Made by a program: the position numbers and the translations under genes | NCBI RefSeq assembly: GCF_000725345.1 | Contig: NZ_CP008852.1 | Span: 3,588,001-3,652,000, forward strand | Source: Pelosinus sp. UFO1 | GTDB taxonomy: Bacteria; Bacillota; Negativicutes; DSM-13327 | Reading direction: 5' to 3' | Length of the DNA: 64,000 bases | Part shown: positions 23,901 through 31,496 of the stretch, piece after piece | Layout of the letters: every line of letters starts with the position of its first letter | Numbering within the stretch: position 1 is the stretch's first letter | Notes under the pieces: generated by a model | What the model was told of the DNA's origin: nothing | The model's input: only the letters and a program-made list of their open reading frames with translations | Databases searched by the model: none

Positions 23901-24485
23901 TTAATTATAATCCCTGTTTAGCTCAAACCAATTTTCCCAAGGTCCAATTAATTTTTCATGGGGTTCAATACACCCCCTCCTGTATGGAAAACTATCCTTT
24001 TTATAAAGACCTCTTTCCTTTAATCCTGCTAGTATGCTATTCATTCTCATATTTCTTTCTTCAATGGATTGACTATAAATTAGTATAACCCTGTCACAAT
24101 CTATTTCGCCTCTTAAATATCGGTCTGGTTTTGCATCTTCTGGTATCGTATGACTAATTCCAGTACCTAATCTTTCGCCTCTTTCAGAATAATACAAGGA
24201 TTTATTTCTCATCATCTTTCCACTTAGAGTATGATCTTTATCTGCTTCTTCCAATAAGAATATTAGAGTTTCATCTAAGTCTGTCAAGTTATCTTCCCAT
24301 ATTTCGAATTTCCAACAATTTATGCATTCATTGTTTGGTGTCTCTTCTGTTTTAAGCTTGTGATAACATCTAGAGCACTTATTACCCCAATCTTCTCCAT
24401 ATCCAAAGTAAACCCAATGGTTATCTTTTGAGAAAGGTACTCTTTTTTTAAGCTTATTAAACTTATCCATTGTATCTTTTCCCAT
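23901..24485 (-). CDS. Uncharacterised zinc-ribbon-type protein leading a redox operon
   Basis: A 194-residue protein of unknown family. Near the N-terminus two pairs, CSRCYHK and CINCW, are spaced like a zinc ribbon or rubredoxin-like knuckle. The central part is acidic and helical (DLDETLIFLLEEAD), and the C-terminal part has many charged and aromatic residues with a lone Cys in RRGCIEPHE. No signal peptide or membrane span. The ATG behind GAAGGAG is preferred to one eight codons upstream. It is the first gene of a three-gene operon with DUF1858 and double-BFD genes, so a redox or metal role is inferred from context. Confidence 0.6.
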   Translation of the reverse strand: MGKDTMDKFNKLKKRVPFSKDNHWVYFGYGEDWGNKCSRCYHKLKTEETPNNECINCWKFEIWEDNLTDLDETLIFLLEEADKDHTLSGKMMRNKSLYYSERGERLGTGISHTIPEDAKPDRYLRGEIDCDRVILIYSQSIEERNMRMNSILAGLKERGLYKKDSFPYRRGCIEPHEKLIGPWENWFELNRDYN

Positions 24486-24608
24486 TATTATCTCCTTCAA
24501 GTAATTCAACTACTAATTTATATTTCTCTTGATAGTTGAGTTGATTTTTTTCGTTAATCTCTCCCAAAATTGGGACACGATGTTCTTTTTCATATTGTTT
24601 CTAAAACA

Positions 24609-24628
24609 ATATTACTAATTAGTGATAT
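24609..24628. promoter_or_regulatory. Palindromic operator, site 1 (redox operon promoter)
   Basis: ATATTACTAATTAGTGATAT, an almost perfect dyad centred on ACTAATTAGT. The same 19-mer occurs inverted upstream of marR. It lies about 124-143 bp upstream of the first redox gene. Confidence 0.7.
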
Positions 24629-24664
24629 TTGTGTTAATAAAAAGGCTGCTTGCCAACCTTTCCA

Positions 24665-25111
24665 TTAAGTTCTATTCATTTTTTTGAAAAGGTAACTTAA
24701 ATGTTCCTTTTCCTGCGTATCTAAATTATCTAGCAATCCATCCAAATCATTTAAATGCTCAGGAAAAATCGTTTCAATTAATTCTTCTCCTCTTTTAGTT
24801 AATTGCACCAAATAAGCTCTTTTATCGGCAGGATCGGTATGGCGGGTAATCCACCCCTCTTGCTCTAAATTTTTAATAACTACAGTCATATTTCCACTTG
24901 TGGACAGCGTTCTATCAATTATTTCTCCAATATTCATATCACCTAAATGATATAATGCTTCCATAACACCAAATTGCGGCATGGTAATATTATAACTGGC
25001 TATTAATTTTTGTGTACTCCTGTGTATTCTAAAGTAAGAACGATAGAGTCCAATGACGACATTTAAGTTCAATCGATTCTTCATTCCATAATCTTTACTA
25101 TTGTTGTTCAT
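24665..25111 (-). CDS. MarR-family transcriptional regulator
   Basis: A 148-residue winged-helix protein. The helix-turn-helix MNIGEIIDRTLSTSGNMTVV and the wing TDPADKRAYLVQLTKRG are typical of MarR, with dimerisation helices at both ends. MarR proteins are dimeric repressors released by phenolics, metals or thiol oxidation; this one has no cysteine, so thiol sensing by the protein itself is unlikely. Two copies of a palindrome, one 10-29 bp before this start and one before the redox operon, point to autoregulation plus control of those genes. No clear RBS precedes the chosen ATG; an internal ATG at codon 10 is an alternative. Confidence 0.88.
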   Translation of the reverse strand: MNNNSKDYGMKNRLNLNVVIGLYRSYFRIHRSTQKLIASYNITMPQFGVMEALYHLGDMNIGEIIDRTLSTSGNMTVVIKNLEQEGWITRHTDPADKRAYLVQLTKRGEELIETIFPEHLNDLDGLLDNLDTQEKEHLSYLFKKMNRT

Positions 25112-25120
25112 GGCTATAAT

Positions 25121-25140
25121 TTATCACTAATTAGTAATAT
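25121..25140. promoter_or_regulatory. Palindromic operator, site 2 (marR autoregulation)
   Basis: TTATCACTAATTAGTAATAT, the reverse complement of site 1 over 19 positions, placed 10-29 bp before the marR start codon where it would block transcription initiation. Confidence 0.7.
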
Positions 25141-25222
25141 TGTCAAGTATTAAAATTGTATTGTCTGTTGCATAATCAAATCTCATTGTCGTCACTCCCA
25201 ATTTTTCATCCTCAATCCCCAA

Positions 25223-25548
25223 AATGTCAAGGGGACAGGTCCTTTGACACTTGCACCTTTCTTACCATTTCACGGTTTAGTTCCAATGTCTCCGCAATCC
25301 CTCTAAAAGACAAGTTGGATTTTTCCATCAGAAGCTTTATCAGTTCTCAAATCATTGATTCCTATTCCTTTTTCAGCCAAATACCTATTTATATATTCAG
25401 TCACATTTAACTGATCTATTTCCTTCTCTTCACGGACATCCAGAAAAGTTCCCTCACTAAACTCACTATTGAACCTTACAAACTCTATTAAGGCTTTTTC
25501 ATTAAAGTTCGAAACCCAATACTTCCCTTGTATCCGTCAAATTTCTTC
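25223..25548 (-). pseudogene. Family A REP-associated transposase remnant (long copy)
   Basis: On the minus strand this copy retains more of the gene: fragments GMGRNLTDTREVLG, FNEKALIEFVRFNSEFSEG, TFLDVREEKEIDQLNVTEYI and NRYLAEKGIGINDL precede the HTH peptide MEKSNLSFRGIAETLELN. Frameshifts and small deletions separate the pieces. It defines the middle and end of the family A transposase. Confidence 0.7.
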
Positions 25549-25872
25549 CCATGCCTATACAGAATCAAGGGGACGGTTCTTTTGAGTCATGCATGACAGG
25601 AGTTCGACACGGCGAGGCGTGACCTTGCAAATCCACCATACTATTTAATACACTCATTCATTAATTCATTTAGCACCATCTGAAAGAACTATCTACAAAT
25701 AAGTCAAATCTGGCCCCATTGCTTCTTCTGGAACCATTAACAATTATGAACGCCACCATTTCTCTGACTGAATGATATATATGGCCATCCAAACTATAAA
25801 CAAGCATTACAACCATTACACTTTTTGGTAATAAAATAACGAGATGTCTCGCTCACTCTTTCGTCCTCCTAA
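25549..25872. other. Partial family C repeat and gene-free DNA
   Basis: 25563-25605 repeats GGGGACGGTTCTTTTGAGTC and the ATGACAGGAGTTCGACAC tail. The rest has only short interrupted frames on the minus strand (for example one containing MVVMLVYSLDGHIYH) with no recognisable family. Confidence 0.4.
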
Positions 25873-26607
25873 TCACAAGTTGTCGGCACCAATATATTGC
25901 GCCAAACCGTCAGTGGATATTCGTAAGGGTGCATTGTTTAGCTTGAAGTTAGGCATGCGAAGCGCTTCACCATGTTCGCACATGTTTACTTCAAGCGGGT
26001 GTAATATACCTCGTTGAACAATGGAGACCTTACCGGTTTCCTCAGAAACAACAATAGCGAGGGCGTCGGTGCGTTCACTAATACCAAGAGCTGCCCGATG
26101 ACGAGTTCCAATTTTTCTGCCTTCTTTGGTGTGTCTTTTAGCAGATAGTGGAAGCACACAGCCAGCTGAAACTATTTGCCCATCTTTTATGATTACCGCA
26201 CCATCGTGCAAAGGATTGCCAGGATAGAAGATTGTTTCAAGGAGCGGTGCTGACACGCGCGCCCCAATAAGGGAGCCTGTGGTAATGCAGGCATCAACAT
26301 ATTCGCTTAAACTATCACTTTGCTCTATGATAATCAGTGCTCCATGACCGCTAATAGACAAGGCTGTGAGCGCCGTTGATATATCTTCTATTCCTTCCAC
26401 TGTAGGGAAGAGCGAGGACTGAAAGTGATAGAGGGAGGCCATAGCATCTAACTCTAAAGCAAGATCTTTGATGCTTGTTATCTCACAAAGCAGACATTTT
26501 TCTCCGTCATCAAGCGATTTTACTATCTGTTCGCTTTTATGCCAGACTTCTTCCAGTTTGCCACGAATGACCCGCTTCATCTGGTTGTCTAGCTGGCAAA
26601 GTGTCAT
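25873..26607 (-). CDS. Diadenylate cyclase (DAC domain; CdaS-like)
   Basis: A 244-residue soluble protein. An N-terminal helical segment of about 75 residues precedes a DisA_N domain carrying both catalytic motifs: DGAVII and GTRHRAALG. It condenses two ATP to c-di-AMP. There are no membrane helices (unlike CdaA) and no DNA-binding RuvA-like domain (unlike DisA). The helical N-terminus matches CdaS, the sporulation-associated class autoinhibited by its N-terminal helices. An extra tail of about 35 residues follows the usual end. Start at the ATG behind GAGGTGG; a longer frame starts 13 codons earlier. Monocistronic. Confidence 0.85.
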   Translation of the reverse strand: MTLCQLDNQMKRVIRGKLEEVWHKSEQIVKSLDDGEKCLLCEITSIKDLALELDAMASLYHFQSSLFPTVEGIEDISTALTALSISGHGALIIIEQSDSLSEYVDACITTGSLIGARVSAPLLETIFYPGNPLHDGAVIIKDGQIVSAGCVLPLSAKRHTKEGRKIGTRHRAALGISERTDALAIVVSEETGKVSIVQRGILHPLEVNMCEHGEALRMPNFKLNNAPLRISTDGLAQYIGADNL

Positions 26608-26702
26608 ATGAACCACCTCATGATTATTCTCCCAAGATAAATTCAAACTATACTTGCTAAAATCTTTCTAGGGAATTTGCTAGAACCGAATAAAAATCAT
26701 AA

Positions 26703-26815
26703 GAATCGAGGGGACGTTTCTTTTGAGTCATACCCTTTTCTCATTTCATATCATCAATATATTGGGACAGGGGACAGGTTCTCTGTCCCACTAGATCCGA
26801 TCATTAGACAATAAC
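26703..26815. repeat. Partial family C element joined to family B core
   Basis: GGGGACGTTTCTTTTGAGTC and the following spacer run to CATCATCAATATA, then switch directly to the family B block GGGGACAGGTTCTCTGTCCC. The hairpin of family C is absent, indicating that B replaced it. Confidence 0.6.
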
Positions 26816-26878
26816 CATATAGCCTGTAGTTAATTATCCGTTTATAAATTCCCAACATTTAATCTTGCAAATAGAAAA

Positions 26879-26899
26879 GCCAGCATGTAACTGCTGGCA
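26879..26899 (-). terminator. Terminator downstream of the thioesterase
   Basis: GCCAGCA pairs with TGCTGGC around TGTAAC; the minus strand continues TTTTCTATTT. Confidence 0.6.
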
Positions 26900-27019
26900 T
26901 ATCACCGAAATTTATCAGTCTCATCTTACCATTTACATTTTACAACGCCAAATCTTTTAACCTCGTAAACTGATTTAATAGATGCTTCTTCCCATTTAAC
27001 CTTCACCTGACTCGTTGTT

Positions 27020-27430
27020 TTATCTTTCCACTGTCTCAATTTTTTCTCTTATCTCATTTGGAATAATGAGTTTGGCATTATTATTGAAATCAAAAAAAAC
27101 TATAATGTCTTGAGCCTCTGCGGAAATTTCATTTTGTTCATTATAAATTATATGCTTAATTCCAAAACTTGTATTTTTAATAAACTCAACTTTTGAATAG
27201 ATCGATACTTGTCCAGGATAAAATAGCGGTTTACGAAATTGACAAGTTGTAGAAACTAATATTGGACCCTTTTTAGTTTCTGACTGTAATTGCATTAAGC
27301 CAATAGTCTCCAGATAATTAACTCTTGCAGATTGGATATATTTTGAGATCGCTACATTGTTTACATGTTCAAAAAGATCGATTTCACTCCAGTCAATACG
27401 AAGTTCTAGTTTTGTTGAAAAATCATTCAT
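27020..27430 (-). CDS. Acyl-CoA thioesterase, 4-hydroxybenzoyl-CoA thioesterase type
   Basis: A 136-residue single hot-dog domain protein. The motif DWSEIDLFEHVNN, with the Asp and the HVNN turn at the start of the central helix, is characteristic of the YbgC/4HBT group. These enzymes hydrolyse acyl- or aroyl-CoA thioesters. The start follows TAGGAG with 7 nt spacing. Beyond the stop there is a 34-codon open stretch without a start, then a terminator. Single gene; natural substrate unknown. Confidence 0.85.
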   Translation of the reverse strand: MNDFSTKLELRIDWSEIDLFEHVNNVAISKYIQSARVNYLETIGLMQLQSETKKGPILVSTTCQFRKPLFYPGQVSIYSKVEFIKNTSFGIKHIIYNEQNEISAEAQDIIVFFDFNNNAKLIIPNEIREKIETVER

Positions 27431-27617
27431 TTAATTACTCCTATCTTTCTTGTTTTAAATCTCTTTGATTTGTGGAAATCTTGTGACTGATCTATAGAAT
27501 TAAATTGTGCCAATTGACCGAGGGATATACTTTTTCTGCGAATTTTATCAAAATATAAGATTCTATATCGAAATATTTAAATCCTTCTGAAGTATTTAAA
27601 TAACCGGAATGTCAAAA

Positions 27618-27935
27618 ATGTCAAGGGGACAGGTCCTTTGACACTTGCACCTTTCTTACCATTTCACGGTTTAGTTCCAATGTCTCCGCAATCCCTCTTA
27701 GGGACGAGTTGGATTTTTCCATCAGAAGCTTTATCAGTTCCTCTCTTAGCGATTTATTGGATTGAACCTTACAAACTCTATTAAGGCTTTTTCATTAAAG
27801 TTCGAAAGAATACCCAATACTTCCCTTGTATCCGTCAGGTTTCTTCCCATGCCTATATAATCCCTATAGCTACTCCACTTATATCCATCAACTGTTCCAA
27901 TACCAGGTTTTACAGGATTCTGATGTACGCATCAT
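27618..27935 (-). pseudogene. Family A REP-associated transposase remnant (carries the conserved core motif)
   Basis: The minus strand encodes, in pieces, a YIHQNPVKPG-like motif (with a one-base loss), GTVDGYKWSSYRDYIGMGRN, LTDTREVLGILSNFNEKAL, then after a deletion NKSLREELIKLLMEKSN and the HTH RGIAETLELNREMVRK. The NPVKAG and WSSY strings are hallmarks of Y1 REP-associated transposases. This copy therefore identifies the whole repeat family. Confidence 0.75.
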
Positions 27936-27956
27936 TTTCACCTTTAGTATGTAAAA

Positions 27957-27990
27957 AAAAGTATCAGCATTACGCTAATACTTATCATAT
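27957..27990 (-). terminator. Terminator of the DJ-1/PfpI gene
   Basis: AAGTATTAGC and GCTGATACTT form a stem on the minus strand followed by eight T residues, about 80 bp past the DJ-1/PfpI stop. Confidence 0.7.
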
Positions 27991-28066
27991 TTTATCTTTT
28001 GGAATTACTTAATTTTAAATTATAAAATGTAAAATAAGTAAATTTATTGATAAGTCGCTAAAATCC

Positions 28067-28696
28067 CTATCCAAGAGATTGCATTAGTTTATAAAAGTAC
28101 TGAGGATCTTGTATTTTATGAAGCTGATACCAACAATCTAAGGTCTCATCTGAAAATACATCAAGTCGCTTAAAAACTTGATACGCTAGCTCTATCGGTG
28201 CTATACCACTGGCAGTAATGAGATCACCATCGGTAACTGCACTTTGAAATTGAAAGTTCTCTTCCCCATGATAATTGGGGCATTCCTTCTTGAGATATGC
28301 AAAATCATTACTAGTGTGCCGATATGTATCTAAAATTCCGACTGACGCAAGTGCCATAGTAGCACCACAGATGGCGGCAACAGGAATACCTTTATCTAAA
28401 CAATCTTTTGCCTTTTCCAATATCGAAGCATGCCGTGAATCCATCCACGTTTCACCGCCAGGTAGTAGTAGAAGAGCACAATCCTGAGTATTAATTTCTT
28501 CTATACTTAAATCAGGTATGATTCGCAGCCCTCCCATGGTTGTAATCGGTTCCTTACTTAAACTAACGGTTTTAATCGTAAATGCTGGTATCCCTTTTTT
28601 AAAAAACCGTCCGGTTTTCAATTCAGCGGTTATATAGCCCCATTCCCAATCCGCCATTGTATTTAGAACATACATAAATATAGTATTTTTACTCAT
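28067..28696 (-). CDS. DJ-1/PfpI-family protein
   Basis: A 209-residue class I glutamine-amidotransferase-like protein. The nucleophile elbow reads AAICGATMAL with the conserved Cys, preceded by LLLLPGGETW, which supplies the nearby acidic residue. Relatives include YdeA/YoaZ-like proteins with glyoxalase, protease or chaperone activities; which applies here cannot be told. The start is the ATG behind GGGAGGT; an upstream alternative adds eight codons. The PNPOx-like gene lies about 70 bp upstream on the same strand and may share its transcript. Confidence 0.85.
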   Translation of the reverse strand: MSKNTIFMYVLNTMADWEWGYITAELKTGRFFKKGIPAFTIKTVSLSKEPITTMGGLRIIPDLSIEEINTQDCALLLLPGGETWMDSRHASILEKAKDCLDKGIPVAAICGATMALASVGILDTYRHTSNDFAYLKKECPNYHGEENFQFQSAVTDGDLITASGIAPIELAYQVFKRLDVFSDETLDCWYQLHKIQDPQYFYKLMQSLG

Positions 28697-28765
28697 TGTA
28701 TTACCTCCCATAACTACCACCCCACTCTTATTGTATTTTTTCGTAAATTCATTAGGTACATATTA

Positions 28766-29242
28766 TCAATTATCATACTGCTCCCCATGATAATATTCTC
28801 TGACTGCTCTACGCTCAGCTACATATATATAATCCCGACACGGCTTGGAGTCAACATATTTCCACATAGTAATCTTTACTGGTTGCACCTTCATAAACAC
28901 TTGTTCCTCTAACCCCTGCCAGCGTTCATATGATTTTTTGTGATGTACACAATAAATTTTACGAATTTTTTCATTTTCCCGGCTTGCCACTTGTCCTTTT
29001 GATTCAGCTTTACCCTCAATTTGTACGTTATGGTAACACATCGCTATATTGGGATTTATAAGGATCTGTTTATACTTATCCAACAACGTTTCCGTCTGAA
29101 AATAAATGTTTAATCCATCATTCACTATACTCATAGAACGCGCTGTTACCCGGTTATCTGCTGAGGTTGCCAATACCCAGTACTTATTGCTCCCTAATAC
29201 ATCCAATATTTCCTGTTCCAACTGCTCATAATTAAGATCCAT
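28766..29242 (-). CDS. Pyridoxamine 5'-phosphate oxidase-like flavoprotein
   Basis: A 158-residue split-barrel protein of the PNPOx-like superfamily. The N-terminal strand pair YWVLATSADNRVTARSMS is the typical flavin-binding opening, and the middle has the NIAMCYHNVQIEGKAE strand turn. Members bind FMN or F420, or act as general stress proteins. The C-terminal WKYVDSKPCRDYIYV is seen in Firmicute members. RBS AAGGAGG. Probably transcribed with the DJ-1/PfpI gene. Confidence 0.8.
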   Translation of the reverse strand: MDLNYEQLEQEILDVLGSNKYWVLATSADNRVTARSMSIVNDGLNIYFQTETLLDKYKQILINPNIAMCYHNVQIEGKAESKGQVASRENEKIRKIYCVHHKKSYERWQGLEEQVFMKVQPVKITMWKYVDSKPCRDYIYVAERRAVREYYHGEQYDN

Positions 29243-29374
29243 AAGCTTCCTCCTTCTAGCATGGCTTTACATACATATAAGAACATTTGTTCTGAATACT
29301 GTATCAAAAATATAAATTATAGTCAACACTTACAAAAAAGTGTTACTTTTACGGACGTGCCACCAGGGTCACTT

Positions 29375-29402
29375 AAAAAATACAAAACTCCTGCAAGACT
29401 AA
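29375..29402 (+). repeat. Fragment of the family C hairpin
   Basis: AAATACAAAACTCCTGCAAG, the left arm only; the right arm and tail are missing. Confidence 0.5.
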
Positions 29403-29486
29403 AATAATTACAACCTACCGCTCACATTGTCCTAAATGGATAATTATGCTAAAATAGAGAAAAAGTTATTTGGAGGGTTATACATT

Positions 29487-29921
29487 ATGGGCCACATAAT
29501 TAAATTTTGTTTAGCCTCATTCGTATTCGTCTTCTTCTCAATAACCGCGTTGACCTCAGTTCAAGCTGCATCTCAGGCTACACTGCAAGTAAAAACTGAA
29601 ATTAGCAACTCTAATTTTTGGGATTGCACTTTTATCAAAGAAACTATCCCTAGCAAGCCATCAACTGTTAATGTTGAATGGAGTCTTGGTAATAATGGTA
29701 GTAATCCAAAAGATGCGACCATTATCTCAGCAGGAAAGACTTCAGGTCAAGTAGCTATCGTATCTGCAAAAGGAGAATTAGTAAACCTTAGTATTTGTGT
29801 AAGAAACGCTAAGAATCAGATTTTAGGTAAATGGGGTATGCAAGTTACTAATAAGGGACAAACTGAAAGCGTTACGATTTCACTTCCTGAAACGATAGAA
29901 CCATTGTTTAACAACAACTAA
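29487..29921 (+). CDS. Small secreted protein of unknown function
   Basis: A 144-residue protein with a clear signal peptide (MGHIIKFC, hydrophobic FVFVFFSITAL, cleavage near VQAA-SQ). The mature part is Ser/Asn-rich and beta-prone with two cysteines (WDCTF and LSICVRNA) and resembles an immunoglobulin-like domain. It should be exported to the periplasm or surface. The ATG behind GGAGGG with 9 nt spacing is preferred to one 17 codons upstream because it directly precedes the signal peptide. Single gene with its own terminator. Confidence 0.7.
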   Translation: MGHIIKFCLASFVFVFFSITALTSVQAASQATLQVKTEISNSNFWDCTFIKETIPSKPSTVNVEWSLGNNGSNPKDATIISAGKTSGQVAIVSAKGELVNLSICVRNAKNQILGKWGMQVTNKGQTESVTISLPETIEPLFNNN

Positions 29922-29995
29922 TATTTAATAAATCTTAGGGATGCGCCACTGTTTTATCATCTTTTATATCATTTAAATCTACCGTAATAATGGGA

Positions 29996-30039
29996 AACTC
30001 CATTAAAAATTCTTATTAGAATTCTTAACGGAGTTTTTT
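29996..30039 (+). terminator. Intrinsic terminator of the secreted-protein gene
   Basis: AACTCCATTAAAAATTC pairs with GAATTCTTAACGGAGTT and is followed by TTTT. Confidence 0.75.
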
Positions 30040-30079
30040 CACACCCTGCAGAAAGTGGCCCCTTCGCGGGTCAGCAGCG

Positions 30080-30358
30080 CTATTTGTCGTCGCGGTAAAC
30101 CACGCCGTCCTTCATAACGAAGTTAACTTTCTCGGTAACGGAAATGTCTTCAAACGGGTTTCCAGGCATAGCGACCAAATCAGCCCGCTTGCCGACAATG
30201 ATACTGCCGGTATTCAGCTCAAGCATCTCCGCCGCCACCGACGTCCCCGCTTTCAGCACCCGTAGTGGCGTAATCCCGTTACGAACCATTTCGGAAAACT
30301 CCGTCGCCCCGTTTACGAAGTATGTCATGGGGACGGGGTTATTGACACCAACCTTCAA
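30080..30358 (-). pseudogene. Amidohydrolase C-terminal fragment
   Basis: Ninety-two codons matching the end of imidazolonepropionase-like amidohydrolases: GATEFSEMVRNGITPLRVLK, then GSIIVGKRADLVAMPGNPFE and the terminal strand VNFVMKDGVVYRD. The metal-binding N-terminal barrel (about 300 residues) is absent. The frame starts inside a REP-like sequence, CAATAACCCCGTCCCCATG. Base composition is clearly more GC-rich than the neighbours, suggesting the parent gene was acquired from elsewhere before being cut. Confidence 0.7.
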
Positions 30359-30443
30359 ACTGGTTGAATTGTCGACACCCCCTATTGTCCATTAATTCTT
30401 TTACTCTTCCACTTTTGGGGGAGATTATCCAATTACTATATCG

Positions 30444-31031
30444 CTATTCATTCCAGTATTTTTTCTTATCATCCTCAGTTATTTTACGAATCACCTTACA
30501 AGGATTTCCCGCTGCGATTACTCCAGAAGGAATATCTTTATTTACTACACTGCCAGCTCCAATTACAACATTATCACCAATAGTAACTCCTGGCAAAACT
30601 GCTACATGTGCACCAATCCATACATTACTTCCTATGATGATTGGATATGCATATTCTAATCCTTGATTTCTCTGTTCACTATCAAGTGGATGCCCTGCTG
30701 TATAAAAACCACAATTAGGAGCTATAAATACGTTATCTCCAAAAGTTACTTTTGCTCCATCTAAGATTATACAGTTATGATTAGCATAAAAATTTTCACC
30801 AATTTCAACATTATATCCGTAATCACACCAGAAAGGTTGTTCAATTAAGAACCTTCCTTTTGTCTTTCTTATTATTTTTTTTATTAGTGCTATACGTGTT
30901 TCTATCATAGAAGGGTGTAACCCATTATATTGAAAACACAAGTCTTGGCATAATGTTCTTTCTTCAATCAAAGATGTATCATTGTTTGCATCATACAAGT
31001 AACCTTTTTGTGCCTTTTCTTTCTCTGTCAT
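30444..31031 (-). CDS. Maltose/galactoside O-acetyltransferase-like (LbH fold)
   Basis: A 195-residue left-handed beta-helix acetyltransferase. An N-terminal Mac domain (residues about 5-58, with KAQKGYLYDANND) precedes hexapeptide repeats (VEIGENFYANHNCIILDGA to VVIGAGSVV). The catalytic His is in FYTAGHPLD and the C-terminal IAAGNPCKVIRKI is typical of Maa/LacA. It acetylates sugars with acetyl-CoA. RBS AAAGGAG. Monocistronic. Confidence 0.9.
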   Translation of the reverse strand: MTEKEKAQKGYLYDANNDTSLIEERTLCQDLCFQYNGLHPSMIETRIALIKKIIRKTKGRFLIEQPFWCDYGYNVEIGENFYANHNCIILDGAKVTFGDNVFIAPNCGFYTAGHPLDSEQRNQGLEYAYPIIIGSNVWIGAHVAVLPGVTIGDNVVIGAGSVVNKDIPSGVIAAGNPCKVIRKITEDDKKKYWNE

Positions 31032-31061
31032 AACTATCTCCTTTAACTATTAAATACGGGG

Positions 31062-31125
31062 ACAAGGGGACAGGTTCTCTGTCCCACTAGATCCTATCAA
31101 TCACACTTTTAGATATTCCTGTTAT
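31062..31125 (-). repeat. Family B repeat
   Basis: GGGGACAGGTTCTCTGTCCC followed by CCTATCAATCACACTTTTAG, the minus-strand 3' end of the second transposase family, cut after about 60 bp. It lies between the acetyltransferase gene and the small Cys-rich gene. Confidence 0.65.
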
Positions 31126-31132
31126 CCTGGCT

Positions 31133-31309
31133 TTATTTATTGTAGAATTCATGAAATGGAGTTTCAGGACGATTACCGCAAAATGGGCAGCCTGCATCTC
31201 CACAACTATGACCTGCCCATTCATTACAGTTGGGACAGAAATTATAGTCGTATTTATCAAAAAATACTAGAGAATAATTGCCTGAGTCACTCTCCTCTTT
31301 TCGTCTCAT
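31133..31309 (-). CDS. Small zinc-ribbon-like protein
   Basis: A 58-residue protein with FCPNCNEWAGHSC followed by GDAGCPFCGN, giving CxxC and CxxxxCxxC metal-binding pairs. Such short zinc ribbons occur as stand-alone small proteins of unknown role. The chosen ATG lies just after GGGAGGG; another ATG four codons upstream lacks a ribosome binding site. A family B repeat directly follows its stop and a family C fragment directly precedes its start, so part of its regulatory region may be lost. Confidence 0.5.
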   Translation of the reverse strand: MRRKEESDSGNYSLVFFDKYDYNFCPNCNEWAGHSCGDAGCPFCGNRPETPFHEFYNK

Positions 31310-31325
31310 AAACCCTCCCATGTTT

Positions 31326-31368
31326 TATACTATTTACCATTAAAATACAAAACTCCTGTAAGGCTAGG
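31326..31368 (+). repeat. Fragment of the family C element
   Basis: CTATTTACCATTAAAATACA and AACTCCTGTAAGGCTAGG match the left part of the hairpin; the right arm is gone. Confidence 0.55.
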
Positions 31369-31496
31369 TTGGCAGGGAATGTCACAGACCAGCTAATCAA
31401 AGTCAAGTCCTAAATGCGAATAAAGAACGAAATAAAAAAGTGTATAGCAAATAAGCCTTTCTCACAAGCAAACATTATCTGACGAGGAACGCTATG

